NCBI GenBank assembly: GCA_965230205.1
Contig: OZ245996.1
Coordinates: forward strand, 1,984,001-2,048,000
Reading direction: 5' to 3'
Source: CANLBN01 sp965230205
GTDB taxonomy: Bacteria; Pseudomonadota; Gammaproteobacteria; Pseudomonadales; Cellvibrionaceae
DNA: 64,000 nucleotides
Part shown: positions 35,476-44,974 of the stretch, in pieces
Layout of the letters: the number at the start of each line of letters is the position of its first letter
Numbering within the stretch: the first letter of the stretch is position 1
Notes under the pieces: model-generated
What the model was told of the DNA's origin: nothing
The model's database searches: none
The model's input: the letters and a program-made list of their open reading frames with translations, nothing else
Made by a program: the position numbers and the translations under genes

Positions 35476-36966
35476 ATGTCTATCGAACTTATTAAACAAT
35501 CGGAATCGAACGTAGATGCATTAATCCTGTTCGAGAAAGATCTCGATCTTGCGCGAGCGGAGAATGTCTCGGGTTTTATTGGTATACCTGAAACAAAAAC
35601 ACGTTTTGATACGTTATCGCTGAATGATGAGATGAATGATGTCTTTCGCGATAGGCTCTATCGTCTCGGGTATTTAGAGAGAAGGCATCCAGCACCAGAA
35701 GACCTTGATGATTTAGACCATGCGGTTAAAAAATTACAAGCAGAAGCGGGCTTGACGGTTGACGGTTGGGTCGGTCTTCAAACGTGGCAGGCGCTACAAG
35801 AGTTATTTTCTTTTGAAAATGACTCTAATCTTAAAAAATGGAATGTGCTTCCCTTCAGCCCCTTTATGAAAAAAGCGGTTTGTCTTCGTTTAAAAACATT
35901 TGGGTTTGATATTACCGTTAATAGCCGTCAGAAAAAGCTTGATGATGTATTAAACAAATGGAAAGCATTTTTAGTCGTATTAGGCGCAGCTCCGAAGGAG
36001 ATGCTCACAGTGACAACGCTGGTGGATTGGTTATTTGATATTGATAGGCTTTCTCAGCTCGTTTACAAACGTCGACGACGCTTGCTGCAGGCGTCCAATA
36101 ATAAAAATCTGATTCGTCAATGTGTAGGTTGTTTGCTGAAAATAGAACTTTGGTTGCATGGGATTGATGGTGTACATCCAAACGGTAAAGTATTAAATGT
36201 AAAGCGCTACCGAAAAATAGGAAGAAAAAATACTTATCGTTATAAATCCGATTATAAAATGCTAAGGGAATTTTGGACCGATGTTGGCATTGACACTAAA
36301 CACAATGATAACCCTTTGGTTCTTTATTTGCGCAGCTTTAAATACCTGACTAGCGATGACGAAGAAGCTTTGAATAAGGCTACAGTCATTGATAATGTCA
36401 TAGTCGAGCTCGAATCTGACACTGAGCTTGCCAAAAAAACCTGGGAGGATATGAGCATAACGGGAAGGCTGGTCGATGGTTTAAGGCGAGCTGCCCGTTG
36501 GCTATTTCGTATTATTAAAAAAACAGCCAAATTTTTTATTAAGAAAATGAAGGGTATTGTTCGTATCGCGAAATATCTTGTGACTGAAGGTGTCAGCTTT
36601 GTTCGAAGAACATTTAAGTTGTTGGCTGATGGGTTTACCATGTTTTTGAGAAACCCCATCCATAATTTTGATAACAAATTAATCGTAGGTCGCGATATTG
36701 ACTTTGATATGAAGGTGTTTATTGACAAGCAGCTACAGTCCGGCGAATTGAACCGAATGATTAAGTATATGGAGGCGGCAAACCTGAGGTTGAAAGCGGC
36801 TGTGAGGTTAACGGTTTTATTAGTTGATATCGTAAAGCTAATAACTAGCGCAGCTGCCGGGTTTACATGGTTATGGCTAATTAAATCCATTTTACAGTTC
36901 AGGAAAAATCTAAGCAGCGATGATATTCGATTGATTAAATCCGCTTATATTTCTTATAGTTCCTAG
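35476..36966 (+). CDS. Large protein with a peptidoglycan-binding domain and C-terminal hydrophobic region
   Basis: 496 aa. A PG_binding_1 domain spans about residues 56-112 (LGYLERRHPAP, LDHAVKKLQAEAGLTVDGWV, GLQTWQALQELF). The middle is basic and contains LRRAARWLFRIIKKTAKFF, an amphipathic helix-like run. Near the C-terminus are hydrophobic helices (LTVLLVDIVKLITSAAAGF, WLWLIKSIL). There is no N-terminal signal peptide. A cell-wall-targeting N-terminus plus a membrane-active C-terminus could mark another antibacterial effector, but this is speculative. Confidence 0.7.
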   Translation: MSIELIKQSESNVDALILFEKDLDLARAENVSGFIGIPETKTRFDTLSLNDEMNDVFRDRLYRLGYLERRHPAPEDLDDLDHAVKKLQAEAGLTVDGWVGLQTWQALQELFSFENDSNLKKWNVLPFSPFMKKAVCLRLKTFGFDITVNSRQKKLDDVLNKWKAFLVVLGAAPKEMLTVTTLVDWLFDIDRLSQLVYKRRRRLLQASNNKNLIRQCVGCLLKIELWLHGIDGVHPNGKVLNVKRYRKIGRKNTYRYKSDYKMLREFWTDVGIDTKHNDNPLVLYLRSFKYLTSDDEEALNKATVIDNVIVELESDTELAKKTWEDMSITGRLVDGLRRAARWLFRIIKKTAKFFIKKMKGIVRIAKYLVTEGVSFVRRTFKLLADGFTMFLRNPIHNFDNKLIVGRDIDFDMKVFIDKQLQSGELNRMIKYMEAANLRLKAAVRLTVLLVDIVKLITSAAAGFTWLWLIKSILQFRKNLSSDDIRLIKSAYISYSS

Positions 36967-37083
36967 AGCCTTACGTAGAAAGGATAAATAATCTAAACAG
37001 AATCTTACTATTCTCTATTGGCAATAGGCCTTTGTTTTTATAAAAATCGATAAACATTAACAATGTTGAGTTCTCAATGCTTC

Positions 37084-37181
37084 TATCACTATAAATAGCT
37101 ATTGATAGTGCGTAAGTAAATAGTGGAAACTTAATTCTTAAAATAGTTTGTATCAAAGGAAGTTAGCATATGGATAAGGTT
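37084..37181 (+). repeat. Duplicated promoter/leader, copy B
   Basis: Second copy of the leader at 34034-34130. Here the dyad at 37087-37110 is nearly perfect: CACTATAAATAG and CTATTGATAGTG pair at 11 of 12 positions, which suggests a regulator-binding site. The copy ends in the start of the metalloprotease gene. Confidence 0.8.
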
Positions 37182-39752
37182 AAGCCAGGTAAAGTATTGG
37201 TGCGTTTCTGCACTATTTTAGTGGGAATACAGCTTTCGTTTATTGGTCAAGTGAGTGCCCAGCCAATAGCAGATCAGTTTTTATTTAGTTGGTATAGCCA
37301 AGGAAGAACTGATAACTTTGCCACAACTGATAATCGTTGGCGGGGTAAAATCGGTACCCGTCGACTTCCAGACTATCGATTGTATAGAATAGAGGGCGCA
37401 ATTTTCTCTCCTGACCTTCCCCCACCGCCTGATACAGTTCCTTTATATAGTTGGTATAACCCTACAACTAATGACAATTTTATAACCTCCCACCCTGAAT
37501 GGCATCCTGATGAAAATAATGTAGGGCCGTCACCTGAATATCGGTTTGTCCGAAAAGAAGGATATGTTATCAGTCCATCGCGCACGCCACCCTCTGGGTT
37601 CGTCCCAATTTATTCTTGGTATAACAGCGCAAATGGTGATAATTTTGCAACAACTGATCCTAGATGGGTAAATAGGTCTGACCAACCTAGGAGCGGCTAT
37701 AACTTTAATCGCATTGAAGGTTATGCACGCCAAGTTTCGTCTCGTGATATCCGTAATGAGCGACTGCCCGAATTTGTTCCTTCACGAGACGGCGATCGTG
37801 ACGGAGATGGCCTTCCAGATTTGTGGGAAGAGGCAAGGTCATCATGGGGTTTAAGAACAAATCAAACGGATTTGATATTTGTGCCGGTATTGCGTCCTGA
37901 TGTGCCACTATCCACCTACCAAGCGGAAATAGAAAAATTTAAACAATTTTATAAGAACATTCCAATTCAGAACATATTTGGCAGTACAGGCATCAATATT
38001 ATCCAAAGAGCAGCGCTTCGATTACCCAATCGATTTCGTTCTGATGCGACACCTTTTTTGTTGCCAGATCTAGCCAGAAATATTTCCGTTAATGCTAACC
38101 TAAGAGACTATGCTCATGCTCTATTTTTGGAACCTCCAGGTTCTGGTGGGTCGGCGGCAGGAATTTGGGGTTCATCAGGTGCATCTGCGCCAGAAATGAT
38201 ACATGAAATGGGCCATATGTTGATGTTGCCACATGAGCCAGGAGTAAATGTTAAAGGACAAAGTCCACTTCACGCGAGCTTGATGAATTATGACTATACA
38301 GGTAGTTTTAATGGAAGCCCGAACAACATTCAATTTAGCCCCGGACATTTTTCAAGCCTTACACTTGATGAAAGAAATTTAAATGAAACACTACGTTTCT
38401 CTGCTGAAGAGCTTTCATTCTTAACCTACGAGCCATATGCTTTTGACGTTCAGTCGCTTGGGCGTGATGTAGCATCTGTTGACTTCAATCGGAATGGCAT
38501 TCATGCAGAAGAAAATATTACAGCCGATATTAACGATGGAACTAGCCATAGTGTGGGTCGTGACTTTAAGGTTATTGGAAAAACCGAGTCAGTCGTTTCC
38601 ATGGCTTCGGTTAGGGACTTGTTAGTCATTGTTACCACAGAAGCCAACGTTGGTGGATTTCCACCACATATTACAAACCATGATAATATTTTCCCAACAA
38701 GCACTAAAGTAATAGCTCGAGTGTTTAATAAAGAAGATACTGAAGTCGCCAATTTTCAAAATCACTTAAATTCTCAGGACATTACTCCCCCAAACCTTAC
38801 TATCAATGGCGCACCTTCTTTGATAAATATTAATGATGAAATTGTTATGTCAATTCCTGTGAGAACTGGCTTAGCAATAATCAAGTATGCACTGGAAGAT
38901 GATCGAAGATTTCGAGTGAAAAATTCTTTCGTTACCAGAGACCCAATTTCAAATCCATTCTTAGGATTTCGAGATGATGTTGTACTTGTCAACTCAGGTA
39001 GTGATGAATACTTCTATGCAGTGAAGCGTAATCATGAATCAAAAATAGTAAGCGTTCGTCGTCATTTTGCTAACGGTTTACAAGCAGGAGATTGGATTCA
39101 AATAAATATTGTTTCACGAAACGGATCTTCTCGGCCAATGAAGTCTTCATTTCCAATAGCAGCGACTTGGAATACCAAGGAAAATCAGCTTTTGATTGCA
39201 AGCTCAGGCTCAATGTATGCTCAGAGGGTTTATATTTATTCAGCAAAATGGCTAGAACAGAGTACAAATAGCTCTGGATTATGGTCTATTTCTGGAGCAC
39301 TTAATACGGGGCTTAATACGAAAAAGAGACCTTCTTTCGTTTTTGATGATAATGAGAGTTCTGGGGAGAATGGTCGAATTTTTATGTTTGCTAGACAACC
39401 GAATCGAACAACCTATCGACCACGTCGAGATAATAGACATCGCATTTCTGTGGCAAAGATTACACCAATGCAGAATGATGAGGGGGCGCTTATTGATGGA
39501 GGGTTGCGCATCAGGCAATTTGTGAATCAGTGGACACATACACAAACTGCCCTTGAAATAACACCGTATAGAGATGATTTTGCTATCGCTTGGCGTCATG
39601 CTGCGAACCCCGGGACACGCTTTTCTGAAAATAATGACGTGTATCTTTCTTTCAATGCATCTGGGGAAGAGTATAGAGGCCCTGCTGATAGCAATAATTT
39701 AAAGGTTATTGCGGAGCAAGGTTTATGGCGTTCACTGCCAATTAATCAGTAA
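37170..39752 (+). CDS. Secreted HExxH metalloprotease with three N-terminal SWY repeats
   Basis: 860 aa. Signal peptide to about residue 31 (GQVSAQP). Three repeats follow (about 35-75, 86-130, 145-188) of the form L/IYSWYN...DNFATT..W...GY.F.RIEGY, similar to DUF5648-type repeats. Next comes a calcium-loop-like DGDRDGDGLPDLWEE. The zinc site is HEMGHMLMLPHE, with His345, His349 and His355 at metzincin spacing, and SLMNYDY downstream may be the Met-turn. The remaining 450 residues look like beta-propeller or beta-sandwich. It is probably an extracellular protease. Confidence 0.75.
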   Translation: MDKVKPGKVLVRFCTILVGIQLSFIGQVSAQPIADQFLFSWYSQGRTDNFATTDNRWRGKIGTRRLPDYRLYRIEGAIFSPDLPPPPDTVPLYSWYNPTTNDNFITSHPEWHPDENNVGPSPEYRFVRKEGYVISPSRTPPSGFVPIYSWYNSANGDNFATTDPRWVNRSDQPRSGYNFNRIEGYARQVSSRDIRNERLPEFVPSRDGDRDGDGLPDLWEEARSSWGLRTNQTDLIFVPVLRPDVPLSTYQAEIEKFKQFYKNIPIQNIFGSTGINIIQRAALRLPNRFRSDATPFLLPDLARNISVNANLRDYAHALFLEPPGSGGSAAGIWGSSGASAPEMIHEMGHMLMLPHEPGVNVKGQSPLHASLMNYDYTGSFNGSPNNIQFSPGHFSSLTLDERNLNETLRFSAEELSFLTYEPYAFDVQSLGRDVASVDFNRNGIHAEENITADINDGTSHSVGRDFKVIGKTESVVSMASVRDLLVIVTTEANVGGFPPHITNHDNIFPTSTKVIARVFNKEDTEVANFQNHLNSQDITPPNLTINGAPSLININDEIVMSIPVRTGLAIIKYALEDDRRFRVKNSFVTRDPISNPFLGFRDDVVLVNSGSDEYFYAVKRNHESKIVSVRRHFANGLQAGDWIQINIVSRNGSSRPMKSSFPIAATWNTKENQLLIASSGSMYAQRVYIYSAKWLEQSTNSSGLWSISGALNTGLNTKKRPSFVFDDNESSGENGRIFMFARQPNRTTYRPRRDNRHRISVAKITPMQNDEGALIDGGLRIRQFVNQWTHTQTALEITPYRDDFAIAWRHAANPGTRFSENNDVYLSFNASGEEYRGPADSNNLKVIAEQGLWRSLPINQ

Positions 39753-39823
39753 TCTTAGCAATTTTTCGTAAAGATTGGTTTTAGAGCTACAATCTATGCA
39801 CTTTTGTATCAATACTATCGTGG

Positions 39824-40507
39824 CTATTCCGCCCAATACCAGCTAGTTACGTTATAGCGGTATTGATCGGCGGATTCAGCGTTTACTTTTTCTACCCGAT
39901 GCTCAGAGCCTGTTGAAGACGGGTCAAACAAAACACAGCGGTTGTACAGCGGTGCGATAGTAATCGGTTGGTTACCTTCTTTGCCTAAAAATCCAAGTTC
40001 ACCACCTGCATTATTGCTCCAATCTTTATTTAGATATAGCAACATGCACACTTTTCTCCCGGGTGAATCATCCGCATGCTGTTTAACAAAGTCCGTCGTT
40101 GCTAAGCGAAAATAATTGGTATTAATCGCCGGGTCGGCCACATTAACATCGGTTAGTTGTATGTTAAAAATACGCGATAACAACGACATAAATTCATCCC
40201 CACGTAAAAAAGATAAAAATTCCTGAGCACTAGTTGTACTGGTAGTATCTCGTTGCCACATATCGCGCTGTACAAAACGCTCATCACTATTTGTATTTTG
40301 CCACTCAGCACTGTCAACATATAAGGCAGAGTAGGTATGTTGTTGTGTTTGCCAGCGCTCAGGTTGTTGCAACACGCTAGTTACCTCATCTAGCTTGGTT
40401 TCATTAAATAAACCATCAATCACAATATAATGAGGGCAAGTGTTTAATAGCGATTCTCGATACTGATTGACTAAAGAATCGGTTACCTGCTTATCATTCA
40501 ACCACAT
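39824..40507 (-). CDS. 2-oxoglutarate/Fe(II)-dependent oxygenase, prolyl-hydroxylase-like
   Basis: 227 aa. The metal site is HADD (KQHADDSPGRK) with the distal His in SEHRVEKV and a following Arg for 2-oxoglutarate. The segment MLLYLNKDWSNNAGGELGFL is typical of the 2OG-FeII_Oxy_3 group. The substrate is unknown. It is divergent from a class II amidotransferase across a region with a large inverted repeat. Confidence 0.82.
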   Translation of the reverse strand: MWLNDKQVTDSLVNQYRESLLNTCPHYIVIDGLFNETKLDEVTSVLQQPERWQTQQHTYSALYVDSAEWQNTNSDERFVQRDMWQRDTTSTTSAQEFLSFLRGDEFMSLLSRIFNIQLTDVNVADPAINTNYFRLATTDFVKQHADDSPGRKVCMLLYLNKDWSNNAGGELGFLGKEGNQPITIAPLYNRCVLFDPSSTGSEHRVEKVNAESADQYRYNVTSWYWAE

Positions 40508-40604
40508 TACACTATTTGCCTTTATTGCATGTTTATCTTGAGGATTCTACAGTATCTCACATCAGCGAAGCTGCTATCGCAATACTCACCGGTACACGCA
40601 ATCA

Positions 40605-40659
40605 TTGTTACAAGCAATGGAATTTTTGCGCGGCCAACAGTAATATGTACTTGTAACAA
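40605..40659. promoter_or_regulatory. Inverted repeat in a divergent promoter region
   Basis: TTGTTACAAG and CTTGTAACAA are perfect 10-bp arms 35 nt apart, each itself close to a TTGT-ACAA dyad. They lie between the oxygenase (-) and amidotransferase (+) genes, so they could be a pair of sites for one dimeric regulator. Confidence 0.5.
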
Positions 40660-40685
40660 TAGTAGAGGGTGTAGCAGGCGATATT

Positions 40686-41507
40686 ATGTGTGAATTATTA
40701 GGTATGAGTGCCAATGTACCTACGGATATCTGTTTTAGCTTTGCCGGCTTGCTGCGCAGAGGCGGTGATACAGGACCACATGCCGATGGCTGGGGCCTAG
40801 TGATCTATGGGCCAGAAGGGATGCATGAGTTTAAAGAGTCCTCACCTAGCGCCGTGTCTGAAACTGCACAGCGCCTAAGTCAATCGCCCATTAAAGGTAA
40901 TACAGTGATTGCTCATATTCGACAGGCAAATATCGGTGCTGTCGACCTAGACAATACCCACCCCTTTCAGCGTGAATTGTGGGGTGAAACTTGGACGTTT
41001 GCTCACAATGGCCAAGTCCCCAATCTTAAGGATATTACTCTGAAGCATTACACGCCGGTAGGCGATACTGATAGTGAGTTTATCTTTTGCTGGATACTTG
41101 ATGAACTAACTCGGTGCTTTGCTAAACGTCCTGATGACGATAAAGTATGGGCCGAACGTGTCAGCCGTTGTTGCGAAACGATTAATCAGCGAGGCATATC
41201 GAATATATTGCTTACCAATGGCAATGTCTTATTTACCTTTTGCTCCACCGCCTTGTTTTGGCTAACCCGCAAAGCGCCATTTGGGGTTGCCCAGTTAGAA
41301 GATGATGATATTGCTGTAGATTTCTCGACGGTTACCGGAGAGTTAGATGAGGTGACGGTAATTGCTACACAGCCATTAACCAATAATGAAACATGGACGT
41401 CGATGGCGCGAGGTGAATGCCGTTTATTTAATGAAGGAAAAACCCTCTGGTCGACAAAGACTACCCCGGTTCCTCACAAGCCTGCAAATGAGCAGCAAAG
41501 TAAGTGA
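40686..41507 (+). CDS. Class II glutamine amidotransferase, YafJ-like
   Basis: 273 aa. Cys2 is the N-terminal nucleophile (MCELLGMSANVP). Further motifs are PHADGWGLVIY, VIAHIRQANIG, FAHNGQVPN and GDTDSEFIF. It is a stand-alone glutaminase-domain protein of unknown acceptor. The frame ends at a run of ordinary residues, with no synthase domain. Confidence 0.9.
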   Translation: MCELLGMSANVPTDICFSFAGLLRRGGDTGPHADGWGLVIYGPEGMHEFKESSPSAVSETAQRLSQSPIKGNTVIAHIRQANIGAVDLDNTHPFQRELWGETWTFAHNGQVPNLKDITLKHYTPVGDTDSEFIFCWILDELTRCFAKRPDDDKVWAERVSRCCETINQRGISNILLTNGNVLFTFCSTALFWLTRKAPFGVAQLEDDDIAVDFSTVTGELDEVTVIATQPLTNNETWTSMARGECRLFNEGKTLWSTKTTPVPHKPANEQQSK

Positions 41508-41694
41508 GCTAACTGGATCAAACCAGCTACGTACAGTTCACTATAGTAGGGTTATTATTTTTAGCTTTCTCTGTAATCCTTTTATTTTACTAGTATTTAA
41601 AATCAATGGGCGTGCGTTTAGATTGTATATGTCTTAGGTTATATGGTGATAATTATAGCTAATACTTTTATGTTGATACTAAGAGTGGTTAAAA

Positions 41695-42408
41695 ATGAAA
41701 AACTCTTTATCCATACGTTCATACACTAAGCAACTGCATAGCCATTCTCATGAATATCACCAGATAGTATTGCCATTTAATGGCCATATAGAACTGGAAG
41801 TCGAAGAGTATAAAGGTAAGGTCAGTGTTGGTGAGGCAATAGTTATTAAAGCTATGGAGCTTCATAGTTTTAAAGCAAGTGAAGAAGCCAAGTTTATAGT
41901 TGCTGATATGATGAATCTGCCTTCGACATTCACATCTTCATCTATCAGAAAGTTTTCAGCGAGTGAGCCTTTACACTCTTTTATCCAATATATAGAAAAG
42001 CAGTTGCAGGCTTCGATTACAGCAGTTATCGAAAAGCAACTGTTCGAATTATTTTTTGAATTGCTTTCAATTGAACCAAGGATTGGTCGCATAGATAGGC
42101 GGATTGAAAATGCGATTGCATTGATACATGACAACTTAAGCCTCAATCACTCGATTGCAGAATTGGCAGAAGTGTCGTGTTTAGGGCAAACACAGTTTAA
42201 AAAACTATTCAAAGACTGCACAGGAATGTCAGCAAGTCACTACATCACCAAAGTTAAAATGGAAAAAGCACGCGCTCTGCTTTCTCATACTGATTTTCCT
42301 ATAACGCGTATCGCACTGGAAGTAGGCTATAAAGACTCTACTGCTTTTACAAGACGATTCACACAGCTTTTCTCGCAGCCGCCGAGTAAATTTTGTAAAT
42401 ATAATTAG
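41695..42408 (+). CDS. AraC-family transcriptional regulator
   Basis: 237 aa. A cupin-like N-terminus (HSHEYHQIVLPFNGHIELEV) is followed by two helix-turn-helices in the last 100 residues (SIAELAEVSCLGQTQFKKLF and PITRIALEVGYKDSTAFTRR). It is followed 108 bp later by a DMT-type exporter on the same strand, a common regulator/exporter pairing. Confidence 0.9.
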   Translation: MKNSLSIRSYTKQLHSHSHEYHQIVLPFNGHIELEVEEYKGKVSVGEAIVIKAMELHSFKASEEAKFIVADMMNLPSTFTSSSIRKFSASEPLHSFIQYIEKQLQASITAVIEKQLFELFFELLSIEPRIGRIDRRIENAIALIHDNLSLNHSIAELAEVSCLGQTQFKKLFKDCTGMSASHYITKVKMEKARALLSHTDFPITRIALEVGYKDSTAFTRRFTQLFSQPPSKFCKYN

Positions 42409-42516
42409 TTGACTAAATAGCGTCTGTTAGGCCAAGTATAGTGGCTAGTCTGCAAGGCATTTAAACCTCTGAGTTGGTAACCTATTGCTATTGGTAGCAA
42501 TTTAGGAGGTTGTCTT

Positions 42517-43362
42517 GTGGCAACAATCAGTGGGGGCATTGCAATTTTGTCGTGGGGGTTATTGGCTTCTTTGAGTGTGTTCTCTAGCCAGGTTCAACCT
42601 TTTCAGCTATTAGCTATCTGCTTTTTTATTGGATCAAGTTTAATCTACCTATATCGCATTTTTAGGCAAGATAAGCTATTTGTAAAACCTAAAATGAATG
42701 CTTGTCAGTGGCTAATTGGCATTGTTGGTATTTTTGGCTTCCATTTCCTCTATTTTCTAGCGATTAGATACGCACCTGCTATGGAGGTGAGTTTAATCGC
42801 TTATCTTTGGCCGCTATTCCTAGGTATTTTAGTCGCACCGAAGTCATTATTAGTTTGTACAGCTTTAGGAGGAATTCTTGGTTTTTTGGGCGTAATAGTA
42901 ATAATCAAAGATAATATTGTCTTTGGTTTTTCTGATGCAAATATTATCGGGTATCTATTTGCATTTTGTTGTGCGCTTATCTGGTCGAGTTATTCATGGT
43001 TTATATCGGTATACAAAAGCGATACCTCTGATATCGCTTGGGTAACTCTGGCTTGTGGTGTATTAGCATTTATCGCTCATTTACTTCTGGAAGAGCCACG
43101 CTGGGCGTTTTCTAATACAGAATGTGTAGCAATGGTTTTGTTGGGTCTGGGGCCTATGGGTGGAGCCTTTTATCTGTGGGAAATAGGTATGAAAGCAGGT
43201 AATAAAAGACTGTTAGCCTCATTTAGCTTTTTTACACCTGTTATATCAGCAATAGCATTGTACGCCTTTGGAATGGGAGACTTTTCATCTGGGATTATAG
43301 CGGCATTAATACTAATTCTTTTAGGAGCCATGGTCACAAATTCAAAGCGATTAAAATATTAA
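42517..43362 (+). CDS. DMT-superfamily transporter (EamA type)
   Basis: 281 aa starting with GTG, preceded by a full AGGAGGT. About ten membrane helices form two EamA repeats; LIAYLWPLFLGIL resembles the YddG group of amino-acid exporters. The substrate is unproven. The leader contains a possible stem (CCTATTGCTA with TAGCAATTTAGG) that would partly hide the ribosome site. Confidence 0.85.
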   Translation: MATISGGIAILSWGLLASLSVFSSQVQPFQLLAICFFIGSSLIYLYRIFRQDKLFVKPKMNACQWLIGIVGIFGFHFLYFLAIRYAPAMEVSLIAYLWPLFLGILVAPKSLLVCTALGGILGFLGVIVIIKDNIVFGFSDANIIGYLFAFCCALIWSSYSWFISVYKSDTSDIAWVTLACGVLAFIAHLLLEEPRWAFSNTECVAMVLLGLGPMGGAFYLWEIGMKAGNKRLLASFSFFTPVISAIALYAFGMGDFSSGIIAALILILLGAMVTNSKRLKY

Positions 43363-43522
43363 CCTCAAAATAACTAAATATTTACCTATAACTTAGAAAG
43401 TAGTAATAATCTGTATTTAGATAAATTTTTGATGCTTAGCTGCCTTGCACTAACTTCGTACTAATAAGGCTTTCTCTGTGTGTTGGAGTGCCCTGGCTGA
43501 TATTATATTTTTATCGCTGTTT

Positions 43523-44485
43523 CTATTTATCTTTTTTTAAAAAATTGATGATAGCTTGCGCTTTATCTGATGATAAATTATCTGATTCATCCTGCGGGAT
43601 AACCATCAATTTTTGGGTATTTGTTTTTGCTAAGGCTTGCTCGTTTGCCCATTGGCTAAATGGGGTCTTATCAGTGCTAATGACTACTGCATTGGCGGCG
43701 GCTATAAGGAAGAGCACACTATCTTGAGACGATGGAGAATCCTTGACGGTTATCCACGCAAAATTATTTCTTGGCGGCTCTGTATGTTTTTGTTTGGTAA
43801 GTGCTAACACGGAAGGGTTAAAGGTATGCAGTAGTTTGTTCAGCGATGTCTGTACGGCACTTTCCGCATCACTTTTTTCTGTAAGTGTTAGTTGGTTGTA
43901 GTTTGAATGTAAATATAAAATAAACGGTTGGTTTCGCAAGAGCAATTGACTACCACTACGAAACTTAAAAGATTCTGTAAGCATCGCCCAAAATGCAAAC
44001 ATCCCCGCCGGTATGCATAGTACACTGAGCATAAGCCATAGGTTTTCCAAAACCCCGGAATGTTCACCAAAATTCAGCCATGTCATCCCATAAAAAAAAG
44101 CAGAAAATCCTAATGCGCCGATAAAACGTGCCAATGCGCGAAAAAAATGATATTGCTTGACGGGTTTAGGAGTCGATGTAGACTTTAACAAGCGTTGGCC
44201 TGCCTGAATGAGCCTGCCGACAAAATAGGGCGATAGCGCCAGCACTTTACTGATATCGTGTCGCAGTGTGCTGCTATTTTCATACTGTACGGTATTGGCC
44301 GATTGTTTAGCAGCTAAGTCGCACAGTTTGTGTAATATATAGTGGCATAAAGCAGATAAACGCTCGCGCTCTACTGTCGATAAATTGGCTTGGTGGTTAA
44401 ATACCTTATCTTCCCACTGTGTTAATTCTGTAGCAGGTACCGTAAATAAGGATTGGCGTAAGCCTGCAATATCATTTATGTCCAT
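43523..44485 (-). CDS. Unknown membrane protein
   Basis: 320 aa with two central membrane helices (about 120-140 and 145-170: LGFSAFFYGMTWLNFG, LWLMLSVLCIPAGMFAFWAM). The N-terminal region is soluble and helical. The C-terminal half (about 185-320) is soluble and may have an alpha/beta fold. I recognise no family. It converges on the DMT transporter. Confidence 0.65.
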   Translation of the reverse strand: MDINDIAGLRQSLFTVPATELTQWEDKVFNHQANLSTVERERLSALCHYILHKLCDLAAKQSANTVQYENSSTLRHDISKVLALSPYFVGRLIQAGQRLLKSTSTPKPVKQYHFFRALARFIGALGFSAFFYGMTWLNFGEHSGVLENLWLMLSVLCIPAGMFAFWAMLTESFKFRSGSQLLLRNQPFILYLHSNYNQLTLTEKSDAESAVQTSLNKLLHTFNPSVLALTKQKHTEPPRNNFAWITVKDSPSSQDSVLFLIAAANAVVISTDKTPFSQWANEQALAKTNTQKLMVIPQDESDNLSSDKAQAIINFLKKDK

Positions 44486-44574
44486 GAATGTTATTCAATA
44501 ACTATAAGCGGTTCTAGCTTACCTTGCTTACACTTTTAATGCTAAAAATAAGTGCGTCATTTTTAAGTAAATCA

Positions 44575-44790
44575 TTAAGGTCGATTGGTACTAGCTTTAT
44601 GCCGAACGTTATCCCATAAGTGCTCGACCAATGCACCATACTCTGGCAAAGCTAACCACATCAATAAGGATAGTAAATAAGTGGTATCTGCTACATATGA
44701 GCCATCAAAAAATATTCCAATGCTTGCCAATACCCCTACGACGATTCGATTTAGGTGGCTAATTGTCTTTTTTTCAGTCACGTTACACAT
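44575..44790 (-). CDS. Small membrane protein, unknown
   Basis: 71 aa with GGGTAAGG before the ATG and two hydrophobic segments (VVGVLASIGIFFDGSYV and YLLSLLMWLALPEYGAL). It lies 90 bp upstream of the 320-aa membrane protein on the same strand. Function unknown. Confidence 0.55.
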   Translation of the reverse strand: MCNVTEKKTISHLNRIVVGVLASIGIFFDGSYVADTTYLLSLLMWLALPEYGALVEHLWDNVRHKASTNRP

Positions 44791-44974
44791 TGCCTTACCC
44801 TCGCTTATTTAAGGAATAACAACCTGATATGGCTCGGTATGTTAAAAATGATGTCTCTATATTTATTAGAAGGACAAAAATAGAGGGTCGATAGGGCAAT
44901 CGCAATTAAAATGTTAGTAAAATAAATAGTGTTAGATACAATTTAATCATCTTCGTGTGTAGGTAAGGAATTTT

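Noticed and set aside
30900..39752. A complete T6SS locus or prophage
   Set aside because: No sheath, tube, VgrG, ClpV, TssJKLM, capsid or terminase genes are present; only effector/immunity-like genes are seen.
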